Assembly: GCA_024305745.1 (NCBI GenBank)
Contig: JAHRBS010000012.1
Location: 1,803,001 to 1,867,000 of the forward strand
Length of the DNA stretch: 64,000 nt
Direction of reading: 5' to 3'
Origin: Polyporus tsugae
Taxonomy: Eukaryota > Basidiomycota > Agaricomycetes > Polyporales > Polyporaceae
Positions 23,833 to 36,136 of the stretch are shown piece after piece. The number at the start of each line of letters is the position of its first letter. Position 1 is the first letter of the stretch. The notes beneath the pieces were generated by a model. That model saw nothing but the letters and a program-made list of their open reading frames with translations, was not told the DNA's origin and did no database searches. The position numbers and the translations under genes are program-made.

Positions 23833-26360
23833 CTAGTCATCCATCTCCTCGGCGAGCGTCAGCCGCTCGCGGACGAGCCGTGCAACGGCCGCACCGTCGA
23901 TTGGGATCTCGTTGCCCTGGAATCCCTCTGGATAAGCTACTTGCGGCACGTCTGGGCGGGTGAAGTGCCTGGGCAAGGGATGTGTGTAAGCGAGCAGGCC
24001 CGTGTGTAAGCAGGAAGCAGGGGCTGAGTAAAGCCTGAGTAAAGAGGCACGCACTTGTCGTTCCAGAATCCGTAGTGCACCATGCCAAGCGCGCGAGTCG
24101 TGTACTCGTAGTCGTGTGCGAAGCCGCCGGGGTAGAAGAACTCCATCACCGTCGACCGCGGCGTGGGCCGCATCCACAACAGCGCGGTCAGCCCGTTCCC
24201 GTGTACGCCCATCATGATCTGTCGCGGCCAATATTAATGAGCAGTCTGTGTGCGCAGTGGTGGTGCGCTCAACTCACCGTCGTACGCCCCGCGAGCTGGA
24301 ACTGCTCCTTCCGCGTGAGCTTGTCCATCTCGACGACGTTCACCTCGTACCCGTGCGCGTCCCGCAGCTTGTACAGCTCCTGCACGAGTCGTTCGTGGTC
24401 CGCCTGCAGCAGCATCCGACGGTTCCACCCCTGGCGCGAGATGTACGTGATGACGGGCTTCGTCTCGATGCCTTGCACGGCGGCGGCGTCCGTTGCGTCG
24501 CCTTGCAACGAGAACCCGACGACGTTGTTCCGGATCGTCGTCCACCAGTTGACGGAACCGGGGAGCGCGAACGCGTTCGCGGCCGTGCGCTGCGTGCGGA
24601 GGTACATCTCGCCGTGCATCGCTGCCGCGCGGTCCGCGAGCACGACGCGGTCGAGCACGATGGTGCGGTTGAGCGCGGCGCGCTCCTTCCAGTCGTTCAT
24701 GAACTCCATCGAGAGCGACGGGAACGCGGCGCGCACGACCCACTGGTTCATCTGCGCGTAGTCGCGCCAGTTGTTCGAGTCGAGGTGTGGGAAGATCATC
24801 CGGCGCGGCGCGGGCAGCGACGTCTCGCCCGAGGAGGGGATCGTCGGGTCGAGGGAGGAGTAGGTGCGCCAGAAGCCGAAGAAGAGCTCCGCGGACCAGT
24901 GGTAGTAGTGTGTTATGCTGACAGACATCGGGTGAGTTTGTGTGTTCTAGACAAAGCGATGAATACCTACAACTGTTTCGGGTCATACGCGAGCCACTGA
25001 AAACGACGCGAGCCGTGAGCGACGTGGTAGGAATCCATAGTACGGTTCTAGACTCACTGATACACCATCAAGCCTGTCCGCCTCTGCGCCGAACAGTTGG
25101 CGTGCTTCAGCAGTACTAATGACGCGCATGTTCTGGTCCGTGGGGTCTCGAAGGGAGATATCCTTGGGGTCGGATGTGATGAAGACACCGCTGGAAAGGA
25201 TGTATAGTCGGTCAGGAACGCTCTCGGGTTCATCGGTTACGACATAGAGCGTGCCATTGAGGAGGTAGAGGCGATCGAAGATTGTCCACCCTGGCGTGAA
25301 GCTGGGTCAGCTCATAGGATCTTTCCTGATTGTAACAGGAAGAGAATGTGGCAAGGGCACGCGGAGGTTAGAGAACGCGTCCTCCACACAGCGCATGAGA
25401 GGGTTGCTCCGAAACGCAAGCGGGCAGTGCAAGGCGCATTGCCCATCTGCCCTGAAGGACGGATCCAGGTCGTGTGCACGTAACCACGCTCCTCGTACGA
25501 TCCAGCTCCCTCAGTCCCCGCTGACTTCGCGCTAATGGGACGGATCGGGACCCATCTCGTAGCCTTCTGACTGCGAGGGGGGAGATGCACGAAGGAGAGC
25601 CCCACTGGTCTTTACTGAATCCACCAGACGTTAAGGAAGGGTCTCTGGGCGGTCCTCTCTCTCCCTCCTTCCCGTGTTAGATCACGGAGACCACGGACGT
25701 GAAGCCCTCCCATGACGTCTGGTGACGAGACTACACAATCGATACGCACTGAGCCCAGCTTTCGTCTTCAGTTATGATTCTGACCTGTGGTGCTATCCAT
25801 GCTTGGCAGACTGCTATGTCGCGGACCACTATCCGCCTGGTGAGGCGCCTACAAATGTCTGCAGCCTCGCTATCGTCATGATAGGAGTACTGCGGCCGAG
25901 CTGCTCCCTTTCCCTCGGGAGACGTCGAGAAATACCTTTTCTGAGCGCAATGCAGGAACCCAGCAAAGATGAAGGGATAGATAGAGTGTATGAGGGAGAT
26001 TGGATAGGCCCAGACGTTATGGCGTGAATGAGTCTACATGGAGGTGCCCAACGGAAACCACGACGACTTATGCGCTCGGAGCGAACGGAAATGAGACTCA
26101 CCTGGAACATGAGCAATAATCTTTGTCTCCGGGACCGGTCCAGCCCCCCAGCTCAGCGGCGCATTCAACGCCTGGAGCGTGTATTGCATCTCGAGCGTCA
26201 ATGGTTTGGTCGCGATCTCATCCTCAACGATGTATGGTGAGCGAATAAGGTCGGAAACATGGGCAGGGTGCTTTTGGAGGTTTGCGGTGAAGAAGAGTAA
26301 GCATCCGAAGAGCACAACGAGTAGAAAGATTTCTCTGGGTGTCGGGTGGAATGGCGGCAT
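23833..26360 (-). CDS. Glycosyltransferase family 61 protein (type II membrane)
   Basis: Minus-strand gene starting at 26360 (MPPFHPTPREI) with a single signal-anchor TM (IFLLVVLFGCLLFFTANL), as expected of a Golgi type II enzyme. Exon 1 ends at 26102 in phase 1. Exon 2 starts at 25290 and restores HVP-GWTIFDRLYLLNGTLYVV. Small exons follow (LAYDPKQ), then a long exon below 24910 beginning ITHYYHWSAELFFGFW, the conserved start of the GT61 (DUF563) domain. Further signatures are RQGWNRRML, MMGVHGNGLTALLWM with the conserved HG, TVMEFFYPGGFAHDYE and PDVPQVAYPEGFQGN. The stop is at 23833-23835. Fungal GT61 members transfer xylose or related sugars to capsule or glycoprotein glycans; the substrate here is unknown. 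The 811-bp first intron is exceptional for this window and includes a 101-bp hairpin. Domain and catalytic residues look complete. Confidence 0.9.
25623..25723. repeat. 101-bp inverted-repeat element in GT61 intron
   Basis: Perfect 9-bp terminal inverted repeats (accagacgt ... acgtctggt) bound a 101-bp segment inside the first GT61 intron. The interior shows further weak complementarity (aaggaaggg against ccctccc-like sequence). No clear target-site duplication was found. It could be a tiny foldback or MITE remnant, or chance. Confidence 0.45.
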
Positions 26361-26539
26361 GCTGGGGGGATGACGAGGCCGGTCCAACAGTCAATATCGA
26401 TACAGAGATCCACTTCGACGGGTATCTGAAGCAGGCGGCGACGTGTTCAGAACATTAAGGTGGATGGAGTGGATGGAGTGGGCTAAGGAGACGCAAACAG
26501 TCGCAGTCGCAGTGACACTGACTGTGGCCGGAAGGCGCT

Positions 26540-29500
26540 CGCGGATATCTAGGCGCTTGGAACACCAATGAAGACCCCGAAACCAGTTGCAGGGTCCCCG
26601 TCGACATCGGCATTGCAGAGACATTCACACCGTTCTCCCAAGTTCCAACTTCTCAGTTTCTGCAGCCCCATGCGTATGGCACCCTATTGCACCCTCTCAT
26701 ATGTTCTCTCATATGTTCTCGCGAGGGTCAGTGTTACACCACACGCGGTAAAGTCGGTGGGGCCCGGTCCCCTGCCTTTGGGATGTCCTTTTCTCATCTC
26801 CAGTCCATTTATAATTAAATCGCCTTGCGAACGTTAATCCCAGTGAAAGTGCCACTGTAAGCGGCTCGATGACTGCCGGTGCATCATGCACCATTACCGC
26901 GACGAGGTAGGCATATTCTTTGTCTTTTAGTACAGAGAACTTTCTTTCTGACTCCGGTTTACGAGCCCCCCAGTCTTCTCAATCACACGTAGCACAAAGT
27001 TGATGTGAGGTGCCGGCACGGAGACAGCCAACGGTAGCGCATCTCTTTTATTAACTTCCTGAGCTGCGTGGGAGGGAAAGCGACCGTTGCAGCGATGGTG
27101 AAACGCATAAATTCACAGCTATGAGGTTGCGTCTCGGCAGGTTCCCAATCGCCTCGGGAGACCTGTCTGCGCAACTGGGACCACTCTCCATGGTTGACAA
27201 CGACTCTCCTCCCGTGTCCAAGAGGTCCGCGTCCGTGGAGAAGGCCGAGCCTGATGCATTTGAAGTCGACGAAGGTCGTCAGAACGAGGCATCTGTGCCT
27301 CTCGACGACACGGAGATATACCAGTTCCTAGTCGCTTATCAGGAGGGAAACGCAGGGAGGCTGGTGCTCGACCCAAGGTCAGTGCGTCATGTTTCCTATG
27401 CACTTACGTTTGGACTGATATGCACAATAGATCTGCTCCAGCAGAGTTCGGGGAGCGCATCAGTCAACAACTGAAGCTCTCACAGGACGGCTCCAAGATC
27501 CTCTGGCCACAACCAACGGATGATCCTCACGATCCTCAGAATGTGAGTCAGAGTGAGCGAGTGCATGCATTGTTGAGGACCCATCGTATGATCAGTGGAG
27601 CAAGGGTCGGAAGACACTACAGCTGACCATCGCCACCCTCGCGGCAATCGTACCCGACTTTAACGTTTCGATCGGTGAGTACCCCTCTTCCCCATACAAC
27701 GGCATTTCTCATGTTTAGCCTCTCTGCATTTGTAGGAATCACGTCGGTGTTTGCCATGGCACAACAATTCGACACCACACCTAACCACGTCAATCAACTC
27801 GGCCAAAGGTATGCATGCTGCCGCCTCATTTGATACCACATAAGAACCGATGTCAGCTGGGCAATTTTCCTCATAGGTGAGCCTTTAGTGGCGTGCGCTG
27901 ATAACGGTGTCCTGACCTCTGTCGGTTAGGGTGGGGTGGGATATGCGCGGTGATGCTAATACGGCGTTATGGTCGGCTCCCAGTCCTCTTCTGGTCGCAG
28001 GTGAATACCACAGGTGTTTCATAATCACCGCACGTTAGTCTTAGGGTTGGGTTCACAGTTCCTGTCATTGGGCTTCATACTTGGCGTTACCTTTGCTCCT
28101 AATCTGAACACTTCTGCTGGTAAGTATCTTGGAATATTCATATCTCGCATGCGAGGACTGATCCTCGACATAGCAATGCGTATGCTGAATGGATTTTTCG
28201 GGTGAGGACTTTCTACAAAGCTACTTCACGTCGTCGCTCAACATCGTGTCTAGGACCTGTGGCCAGGTTTCTGTAAGCTTCACTCGCGCATGAATGGTGA
28301 TGCTGCAGGTTCTGACCATACTCAAGGGCTTGTACGTTGTGACCGACATGTATCCCGTCCACCTTCAAGCTCGCAAGGTGCGCCTCCAATGCACACCCAC
28401 AAGCTCTCACTCACATGGAACGCAGCTCAGTATCTGGACGATGGGATTCGTGCTTTCCCCGGTCTTAGCCCCGTTTCTCTTCGGATTCCTGGTTGCGCGT
28501 GTCAAGTGGGTCAGCTTTTCGACATGCAGTCCATGAGGCGAACACTAACAGTTGTTCTATGTTAGTTGGAGGTGGTCCTACGGCATCGGGACGATGTACG
28601 ACGCCACCATCGTGCTCTTGATCGCCTTCTTTCTTGAGGAAACGTAGGTGTCTCTTTCCGACCGCCTTCCCATATTATTTTCCTCAAAACCCTGAACTGT
28701 TGTTGTTGCATTCCATTCAGCATGTACGACCGCCATCTCCCAGATCCGCATCCATTCGCCCGGCCCAGTACCCTGCGGTACCGCGTCAAGACGCTGATCG
28801 GCATCACAGGGTTCCGGATGGCGCGCTTCCGGCCGGCGTGGAAGGCGGTCATGCTCGCGCCACTCAATATGGTTTGGCGGCCGCACCTCTTCGCAATCCT
28901 CTTGTACGAAGGCGTTCTTTTCGGCTTCCAGATTGGTTTACATGTATGTCTGCGCGACGCGTTGACTTGTGCCGTGGATGATCTGACCGGCGTTCGGCGG
29001 GGTTTGTTAGGTGACGAACGCGGTCATTCTCGCGAACCCGCCGCCGAACGGATATGGGTACGGCCAGATTCAGATTGCAGCGACGTATGCGAGCTCCCTG
29101 GTGCGTCTCATTATATGACAGGAAGTTTCCTTTTCCGCACGTTCTTACTGGAGGTGTCTGGCTTTAGGTCGGGGTACTGATAGGAGAGGTCGTGGGGCGT
29201 TATCTGATCGACTGGCTGCTGGAGGTCACGGTCCGGCGGAATAAAGGCGTGTTCGAGGCTGAATGTCGGCTGTGGTGGGTCCTATCAACCGGATTAGCCG
29301 TGCTTCGCCAAGAATGCACTCATCCATCATATGCGTTGTGCTCGCAGGGCATGCTACCCCTCCGTGGCGCTCTTCGTCTGCGGGTTCGTACTGGAAGGCG
29401 CGGCGTTCCAGTTCCACCTCCACATCGCTGTCCTCGTTGTCGGCTGGCTCTTCGTCCAGACTGCAGTTATGATGAACACGTCTGCGGTTTGTGAGTGCTT

Positions 29501-30632
29501 CATATGTCCGGTGACTAATGATCAGGGCGATTTTACAAACTGTGTACTACGGCGTTGAAGATGCGTACTGCAACGATTGTTTCCCCAAATATCAGGCAAG
29601 TGGTTGACAAGATCTCTTGAGCTATCCGGAGACACTCATGCCGTTCTGCGCGCTCTAGGGCGAGATCTCCGCGCTGATCAACCTTGCGAGGAGCCTGGGC
29701 GGCTTCAGCATCGCGTATTTCCAAGTGGAATGGGTCACCCGCAATGGAGCACTTCAGGCGTTTGGGGCGGAGGCTGGGATTGTTGCGGGGCTCTTCGTGT
29801 TCATCGTCCCTATCCTGCAAAGCAAGGGCCAATACCTCCGAGTGAGTCTCGTCCTTGGCGTTCTCCGGGACACCGATCTTCCCTGTCTGCGTCCTCATCG
29901 TGTTCCGCAGGCCCGTTTCGCCGCCAACTGACCGGGAATATGCCGTATGTATGCTCCATTCGGGGTGAAACAATGTTGATACGAATCATGGAGGTCACGC
30001 GAGTCTTTACGTTTGGGTGAGAGCGACCTGTCGATCTCGTGTTGTACGCAGCCTCAAATCCGAAGCACCACTGCACACAAGTAGGCCGATTTGACAGTCG
30101 ATCGAAATCCTCCGAGGCTTGCGTTACCGCAGTGTCTCGCAGAGACGGCAATGCCGCTGTCGGTTGAACTTGAAATGCTTCTGTGACTTGTGGTCTTGGC
30201 CCATCATGCGCGTCGTACCAACAGGGTTCTCCGAGTCGCAAGCGGCCCTATGTCAGGCACGTGAACTTCATCGCGGTGGACAAGCTTCACTTGAATGGCA
30301 CACGATGCGCTGTCGATGGGGCCCGCTTTCCGGTGTGTATGATGATCTCCAAGTCCTCGGTTGTGTGATCCCGGGATGTCTCCCAACGCACCTGTCTGCT
30401 GAACGTGAAAATTATCGCCTAGCCTAGGACTGTGCTCATACTCGTTTCAACTCCCAAACCATAAATAGTTGGTCCTGTTTCTGCAACATATAGTGTATGT
30501 ACGAGATGAGATACTAGTACATAACGAAGATGATTCGAACCTCTATCGCATGAAAGTCCGGCCGATCTTCTGAACCAATCGAGGCTCTATGCGACGCGAT
30601 TCGTTACTGTACTGAACAAATAGAAGTATATG
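26540..30632. repeat. Inverted duplication, arm B (about 4.1 kb)
   Basis: Reverse-complement partner of arm A. The inner edge lies near 26540-26560 (tctaggcgcttgg... opposite the A copy) and the outer edge near 30632 (acaaatagaagtat). It carries the second MFS gene with its flanks. Small indels distinguish the arms. Spacer length between arms is about 6 kb. Confidence 0.9.
27121..29931 (+). CDS. MFS transporter, paralogue B
   Basis: Plus-strand mirror copy of the arm A transporter, again with about 16 exons that all read open. The first exon starts at 27121 and codes for a Ser/Glu-rich tail with EASVPLDDTEIYQF, seven residues longer than in A. DDPHDPQNWSKGRKTLQL again precedes TM1. TM regions include TIATLAAIVPDFNVSIG, FLSLGFILGVTFAP, MGFVLSPVLAPFLFGFL, HLFAILLYEGVLFGFQIGL and VALFVCGFVLEGAAF. 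The intron after KYQ begins with GC (29596-29597), as in A. The final exon (29911-29931) codes for ARFAAN and TGA. Amino-acid changes against A are mostly conservative (N/G before SIG, LLY/LWY, ILQSKG/VLQMKG), which points to maintained function. Likely a plasma-membrane or vacuolar 12-TM exporter; substrate unknown. Transcription of A and B diverges outward from the spacer. Confidence 0.88.
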
Positions 30633-30837
30633 GTGGTAGGATCACAGCGACACCACATTGTACAAACACCCGAGCCAAGAGTCCAAGATTGCCAATGAAA
30701 GCGGATGAAAACTAGATGAAGGGCCCAATTGTGCGTTTCGCAAGCATGGGCTATCCTGCAGTTGATTAGTCAATGTGGATCACGAAAGAAAAATCGGATG
30801 GCGTGCCATACCAGGTCCAGCGATCCGCCGATATGCT

Positions 30838-32699
30838 TCAGACTTCCACCGCCGCCTCCTCGCGTCCTCCCCGCGAGACCTCGGTGACTGCGAACTCGTC
30901 TGCTATCCGTGTGTCCCGGCTAGACTCATCTCCATTGGGAGGAGTAGTCTTAGCCTTAGATGCCCCGAAGGAGTCATCTGTGCCTTCGCCAACATAACCA
31001 TCTGAGCCCTCAAAGTCGTAGTCGGCACCGGGATCTATGGTAGCAACAAGCGACCCGAGCGCCGGCGCAAATTTGACTGAACGAATGTCGAAGCTCTGCA
31101 AGGTGTTCAAGGGATCATTGGTGGCTAACCCGACAACTGTTCTCTGATGAGCATCTTGGAGGTCGAGGAGGAAATGGGATACAAGGACAGATGAAAGTCT
31201 AGTCGTGGGCCCGAAACGGTGAGGTCAGTACTACACGAGGAGTTGTACATTCTGCATAATCGAGTCACATACGGCGCTGTGAAGATCGATACAAGACTGC
31301 TATCTCCATCCGTTGCGACCTACAAACGGGTGATTATGCGATGGATGGACAGAAAAAGTGGGAACTTACCGAGAGTTCCGTAAGAACGAGGTGCAATATG
31401 TTTAGTATGGATAGCACGCTGTTCGTCGAGGACCATGATCAGGTGTTATGGCGAGATTGGATGTACAGGTAGCAGCGTAGGGAGCTTACATACATGAAAT
31501 ATATCATGCCTGTCAAGATTACAGATGCTCAGCAGATACCACAGCCAGGAATGGTATATGCAGACGAACCATCATATAGAATTATCCACACCAGACCTTT
31601 TGTTTTCAAGGTGTCGATTCGGCTGTTTCCCTTCATGGATCCTTCAGGTATGAACTTCCAAGTGATTGCAATGAGCAGAACGTCAGCCAGAATGCTTGGT
31701 ACCCGGCTCGTGATCGGTACTGTCGATTGTGTATCAGAATCCCATCGCAGCAATTGTGCGTCGAAAGCTATCTTACAAATGCTTTGAATTCGGGATTAGT
31801 GCAGGTATGAAGAGCGAGATTAAGGAATGACATACAATTGAATGACAAAATAAGGGATCCACTGATAGTCGACACACCCCACAATGGGAATGGATATATC
31901 GAAAGAACTGAATCTGAAGACCACCTGGAAAACCTTTAACAGCACGCACGACGATTAATTAAATAGAGTGAAATGATTGCGCACCATATTTGTGACGAAC
32001 TGAACGATTGAGAGGAGAAAGATGAGGGCCGATACCCAATGACGCTGAGTCAACGCATAGGCCCGCAACCCAGCAAATACTAAAAACATCACTTCAATAA
32101 AATCAAAGTGAAAAGATATGGCCCGTGACGGTCGAGGCTGCGTACCTGCAGGTGGGATGACAGATAGAGATGCGAATATTGACCCCAGAATGCTGACCCT
32201 ATGACACCTGTGGTCGATGATCATCTGACTAAAGAGTAAAAATAATTTTGCTGCCTTGACGCACCTCTTGGGGCGTCACACTCAGAATATGTTTCGGTGT
32301 GGAGGGAATGGAGAAGGCATACCTGATCCGACATTGGAGCGTTGACCAAGACGCCCATGACTAGGCAGAGCAAATTGAGGTACTTGTTTGAAAAGTACAG
32401 AATTGCTGAGAGGGGTCGGGCCTTCCCCGTCCAGAAAAGTCGCACCTCCCGAGGTAGTGTCACTACCCAGTCGTACACAACGAACGCTAGACAGCAAGAT
32501 GTGAGATGCTTGACTCGATCGTATTTGCACTTTCGGACTGGATACATACTTAATGCAGCATATCCGCAATATGCGGTCGGAATTCTACTCCGCATCACGA
32601 ATGTTAGACGTGGCGTGCTTCGCAAGTTCAAAGGACCACTTACAAGGTAGCATAGAGAGCGATTATTTCATCGGTAGGGTCATCGTACTGAGAAGACAT
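30838..32699 (-). CDS. DUF6533 seven-transmembrane protein
   Basis: Start at 32699 gives MSSQYDDPTDEIIALYATL. Two introns later the exons join to CGYAALTFVVYDWVVTLPRE, the DUF6533 signature, followed by VRLFWTGKARPLSAILYFSN and KYLNLLCLVMGV. Further exons supply TM segments: a region near 32150-32200, VFAGLRAYALTQRHWVSALI, a segment near 31850-31910, and SILADVLLIAITWKF followed by the tail of the 7TM bundle. The C-terminal tail, about 90 residues below 31110, is hydrophilic and rich in Asp, Glu and Ser and stops at 30838-30840. DUF6533 proteins are numerous in Agaricomycetes, receptor-like in topology and uncharacterised. Several splice sites between 31130 and 31500 remain unresolved. The gene starts just outside palindrome arm B and is not duplicated next to arm A. 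Confidence 0.8.
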
Positions 32700-34775
32700 C
32701 TTGTCGGAAATAAGGGAACAGAGGTACACGGATTGCACGTCCAAGCTAACATCGTTTTATACCGGTGTCCCCAGAACCCATGGCGCCCAACTTGCCCCGG
32801 GCCCAGTCTCGAATAAATAATAGAAGTGGACCTGCCACCAAACATCTAGTCGACAGGCACGGGCCCCAGAACGCCCAGTCGTGAGTCTGACTAACTGCGA
32901 CGCTTCTCCCGATCTTCTCTGCTACAGCCTCTCTTTCGATTGATGACACTTCCCCTTCGATGCACTGGAAAAGCTCTGCACTCTTACCCATTTTCGTTCG
33001 CAGTAGCAGGCGGTGCCGAGTATCTATCAACCAAATGGCTGCACTCCAACACACTCGACCGGCCGGTCTTGGTCCGATACGCAGGTTGTCGATTGCAAGC
33101 CGTAATCGTCAAAAGGCCAGGAAACCCCGGCCCTCCGGTGCCGTAAGCAAGATAGAGTTCTTCGAGACATTCATTGAGCGGCGTTGGGAAGGAGTCTGAC
33201 GTGACAAGGCTCGACAAAGGGGAACGTGCTCTGCCTGCGAGCGCGATGCGTGTCGATTTAGATGTCTGAACTTGCGTGCGTCCGCCATCGGAGCGCCTGG
33301 CAGGCAGCCGCTCCACCTGAGTATTCTGTATCCCTCGATTGGAGACAATTAGGTTACGCGATGACGCGCATGCGGTCTGCCGTCTAACATCGATCTGTCA
33401 GCCTCGGTGCTGGTCCATCGGCAGAAGGAACCTACATGACGGATTGGGTAGTGCGCTGCGTGGATAGCATATTTACGGGGAACCCCCGGTCCATTCAATA
33501 AAGCGCTTGGTGACGAGGTAGGATCCGCCTCAGAAGTTCATAGGATACTTTCAGCAGCGCATCGCCCCTTCTCCGATGTACGTACTCGAAATCTTCCTGT
33601 GGATGGCTTCGTGTCCCCAGTCGCTTTCGGGCCATGGCTGTGACCATCTTCAATTGTATTGTTTACGAACAGAAGATATTTGAGGGCCAACTTTGACGCA
33701 TGGTATCGAAGTATCAGCACGAGGCAGAAAGCGCTAACTTTGTAGTTGATGGTGTGATAACGGTGAAGGAATCGCACCTTGAGCTTTGAGTGGCGGTACT
33801 ATATTCCTTTCCACAGAAGGGGATGGCGTGACGATGGTATCTAGCCTACGATGGTATCATTCGGCAGTCCACAGTGGTCGCCATCGAGGAGAGATATCCT
33901 ACGGGTTATAGGTCAGGCACCACCACATGGATCACATAGTTAGAGCAGTACACGTACGCAATAGCCTCCACGACGGACGAGACGATGGTGGAGGGGCAAT
34001 CACGTTGACAGTCGTGAGGTCGTGTGGGTCATAGAGGAATGGATCGCGGAGAATAGTAGGCTTTGATGCAATAAGGCTCCTGGAGGCCGGGATGCACTGG
34101 CACGCCTTGTCGCCAGCAGCGGCAGTCCCAAGGTTGTGTCAAGACCATGAGACCCAGTGGGCATTTCAGGCACCGTGAGCGACAAAAACAGGCTCATTGG
34201 AAGAGCGCTAGGTGAGTAAGACGCGCACGACACTAATGAAGGGGCCTGTCGAAGGTTCAGGGCAGTGCCATGTTCCGGGGTGGGATGAGGCTGTTGCGGT
34301 GAATATTTTGCTGTTGGCAAGGTGGCCCACACTCTCGAGCCGAAGAAACGAGACTGCCGAAAACACAAATCATAAACAGCAGCCCAGAAACCACTAGGTC
34401 GGTTCGCACAGAAGTCAAGTTCAGAAGTGGCTGTACCCCTCCCCCCTACTGCCGGGGCGTTAACGAGGCTCGGACTACTACCACAAAAGATGTACTCACG
34501 CTCGACACATCCATCCCACTTTCCCCACCTCGCACTCGCCAAGGTACGGCCTCCACCCAACCTTCGTCGCGCGAGCAAGCAGGTTTGCGTGCCTAGGGGA
34601 CGGGAGCAGGGTGTCGTGCTAGTCTAGCGAACGTCCGTTGTTCTTCGTTTCGACGTCGCGGCGCCGACGAGCGTGTTCACAGAGCTGATCTACGCTGGTA
34701 ACCGTCTCCTTGGTGCTTGAAGTCCTGAAACGGGCTCACCGCACTGCAAGGAAGACAGTATGCCATAAGTAGAGG
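32700..34775. other. Intergenic, 2.1 kb, no gene recognised
   Basis: Open frames of 60-190 codons exist on both strands but none has domains, composition or splice structure that would support a gene. It may hold a decayed or very short gene I cannot resolve. Confidence 0.4.
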
Positions 34776-36136
34776 CTACGATGGGGATGGCATCCTCGGA
34801 GACGCACCTCGGAGACGATCCCTCGAGCGCAGCTCCGGGAACTTCTCAAAGAGTGCCTCCTCGTCCGCGTCTTCATCCGAAGGGAGCCTCGGATAGGCAA
34901 ATTCAAATACCATCTCCGTCAACGTCTCTGCCCAAGGAGCCTCGGAGATGACTTCGTCCAGTTCTCCAGCAAACATGTGCAGGGACGCGAGGGCATGCGA
35001 ACTGTGCTGGAAGGCCAGCACGACGCTTTGTAGGGCGTGTCCTGGGGAGGCGGGAGGGACGTGCTTGAGCAGCCAAATGAGCCATGTCCAGTCGGGTGAT
35101 ACTTCGCGCTCGTGCCGGCAGTCGAATCGGAGGGTGTGGAGGGCGGTACAGTTTGACATGTCCAACTGCTTCTCTGTCCGGTTCAGAAGCGAGCTCAGCC
35201 CGGCTTACGAGGAATGAAGAGCTGGGAGCACAGCGCACCTATCACTTCGAGTGGGAACCGGGAACCGGTAATGCTGAGCGTGAGGTTCTCGAGGGTGGAC
35301 CCCGCGAAAGCCCATAGCGTGCCCAACGCTTGGTGCGGATCGCTGGCGGAGAGCTCGTACGAGATATCGACGTCTCGTAAGGAAGGGAATTTGTTGTGTG
35401 CGAGAAGCCAATCTATCGGGGATGTTGGGTAGTCGGCGACGATCTTGAGCGTCCTAAGGAACGGCAGCTCGTATCCAATCGCAGCCGAGGTCTCTGGATC
35501 CAATTGTCGTTGGCAATCTAGGTAAGCGGCATGTAGTGATTCTAGATGGGCGAGGGCACGTAGGACAATGGAAAAGTCCGCGAGGGTGGTGAATGAAATG
35601 TCAAACAGGTCTAGGAAAGTGATGGATGTGAATTTCGAAAGTGCCAGGAGATAATCGGGGCTGTAGCGCGTAGGGAGCCATAGCTGATGATGCACTGTAA
35701 GGCGACGGGGCTGAATTAGGGGATACGAGGAGAACGAGAGTGGGAAACGAGCAGCGATAGACATGGCTGGGCGGAAGAGAGCGAGAATGGAGTTTTCGGA
35801 GATGGATAGGTCCTCGATGATCGGCGCGATATCTGGTGTGGATGCGAGCAAGTCAAGGAGGCTGTCGAGGTGTCCGGGCAGGTTCAGCTCGACGGTGCGG
35901 AAGAGGTTTAAGCGGCTACGAGGTAACCATCCTTTGCAGACAACCGATGTTGAGCGGAGTGTCTTCTCGTCATCGATACAGTCGATCACCAGCTCGAAAA
36001 GCTCTATGGGAAGCTTTCGCGTCTCTTGAACCTGCATAGACCCGTGGAAAGAAGGGATGGGGACGGACGATATATGGGGAACCGGAGGTCCTGGGTCCAG
36101 CCTGAGAATATGTAGAAAATCGTCAGGTCGAGTCAT
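34776..36136 (-). CDS. F-box domain protein
   Basis: A long first exon starts at 36136, or alternatively at the internal ATG 36037 (MQVQETRKLP). The F-box is visible at KLPIELFELVIDCIDDEKTLRSTSVVCKGW in two adjoining motifs (LPIELFELVIDCID; SVVCKGW), which binds Skp1 in SCF ubiquitin ligases. Downstream, repeated Leu-rich segments (LRTLKIVADY; LENLTLSITG; SITFLDLFDIS) resemble a degenerate leucine-rich-repeat substrate domain common in basidiomycete F-box proteins. A short intron near 35170-35205 joins FIP to QLDMSNCTALHTLRFDC, and the second exon ends at 34776-34778. The substrate is unknown. These genes turn over quickly in mushrooms and paralogues are usual. The exact intron borders and the choice of start are uncertain. 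Confidence 0.85.

Noticed and set aside
23833..24990. Long plus-strand frames of about 230-250 codons opposite the GT61 exon
   Set aside because: The minus strand holds clear GT61 motifs; the other frames are shadows in GC-rich coding sequence.
26983..27174. Small antisense frames opposite the first exon of both MFS copies
   Set aside because: They mirror the coding exon on the other strand in both arms and are explained by its composition.
33900..34600. 192-codon open frame on the minus strand at 34000-34578
   Set aside because: No domain, composition unlike neighbours, and no splice or start context; treated as a chance frame.
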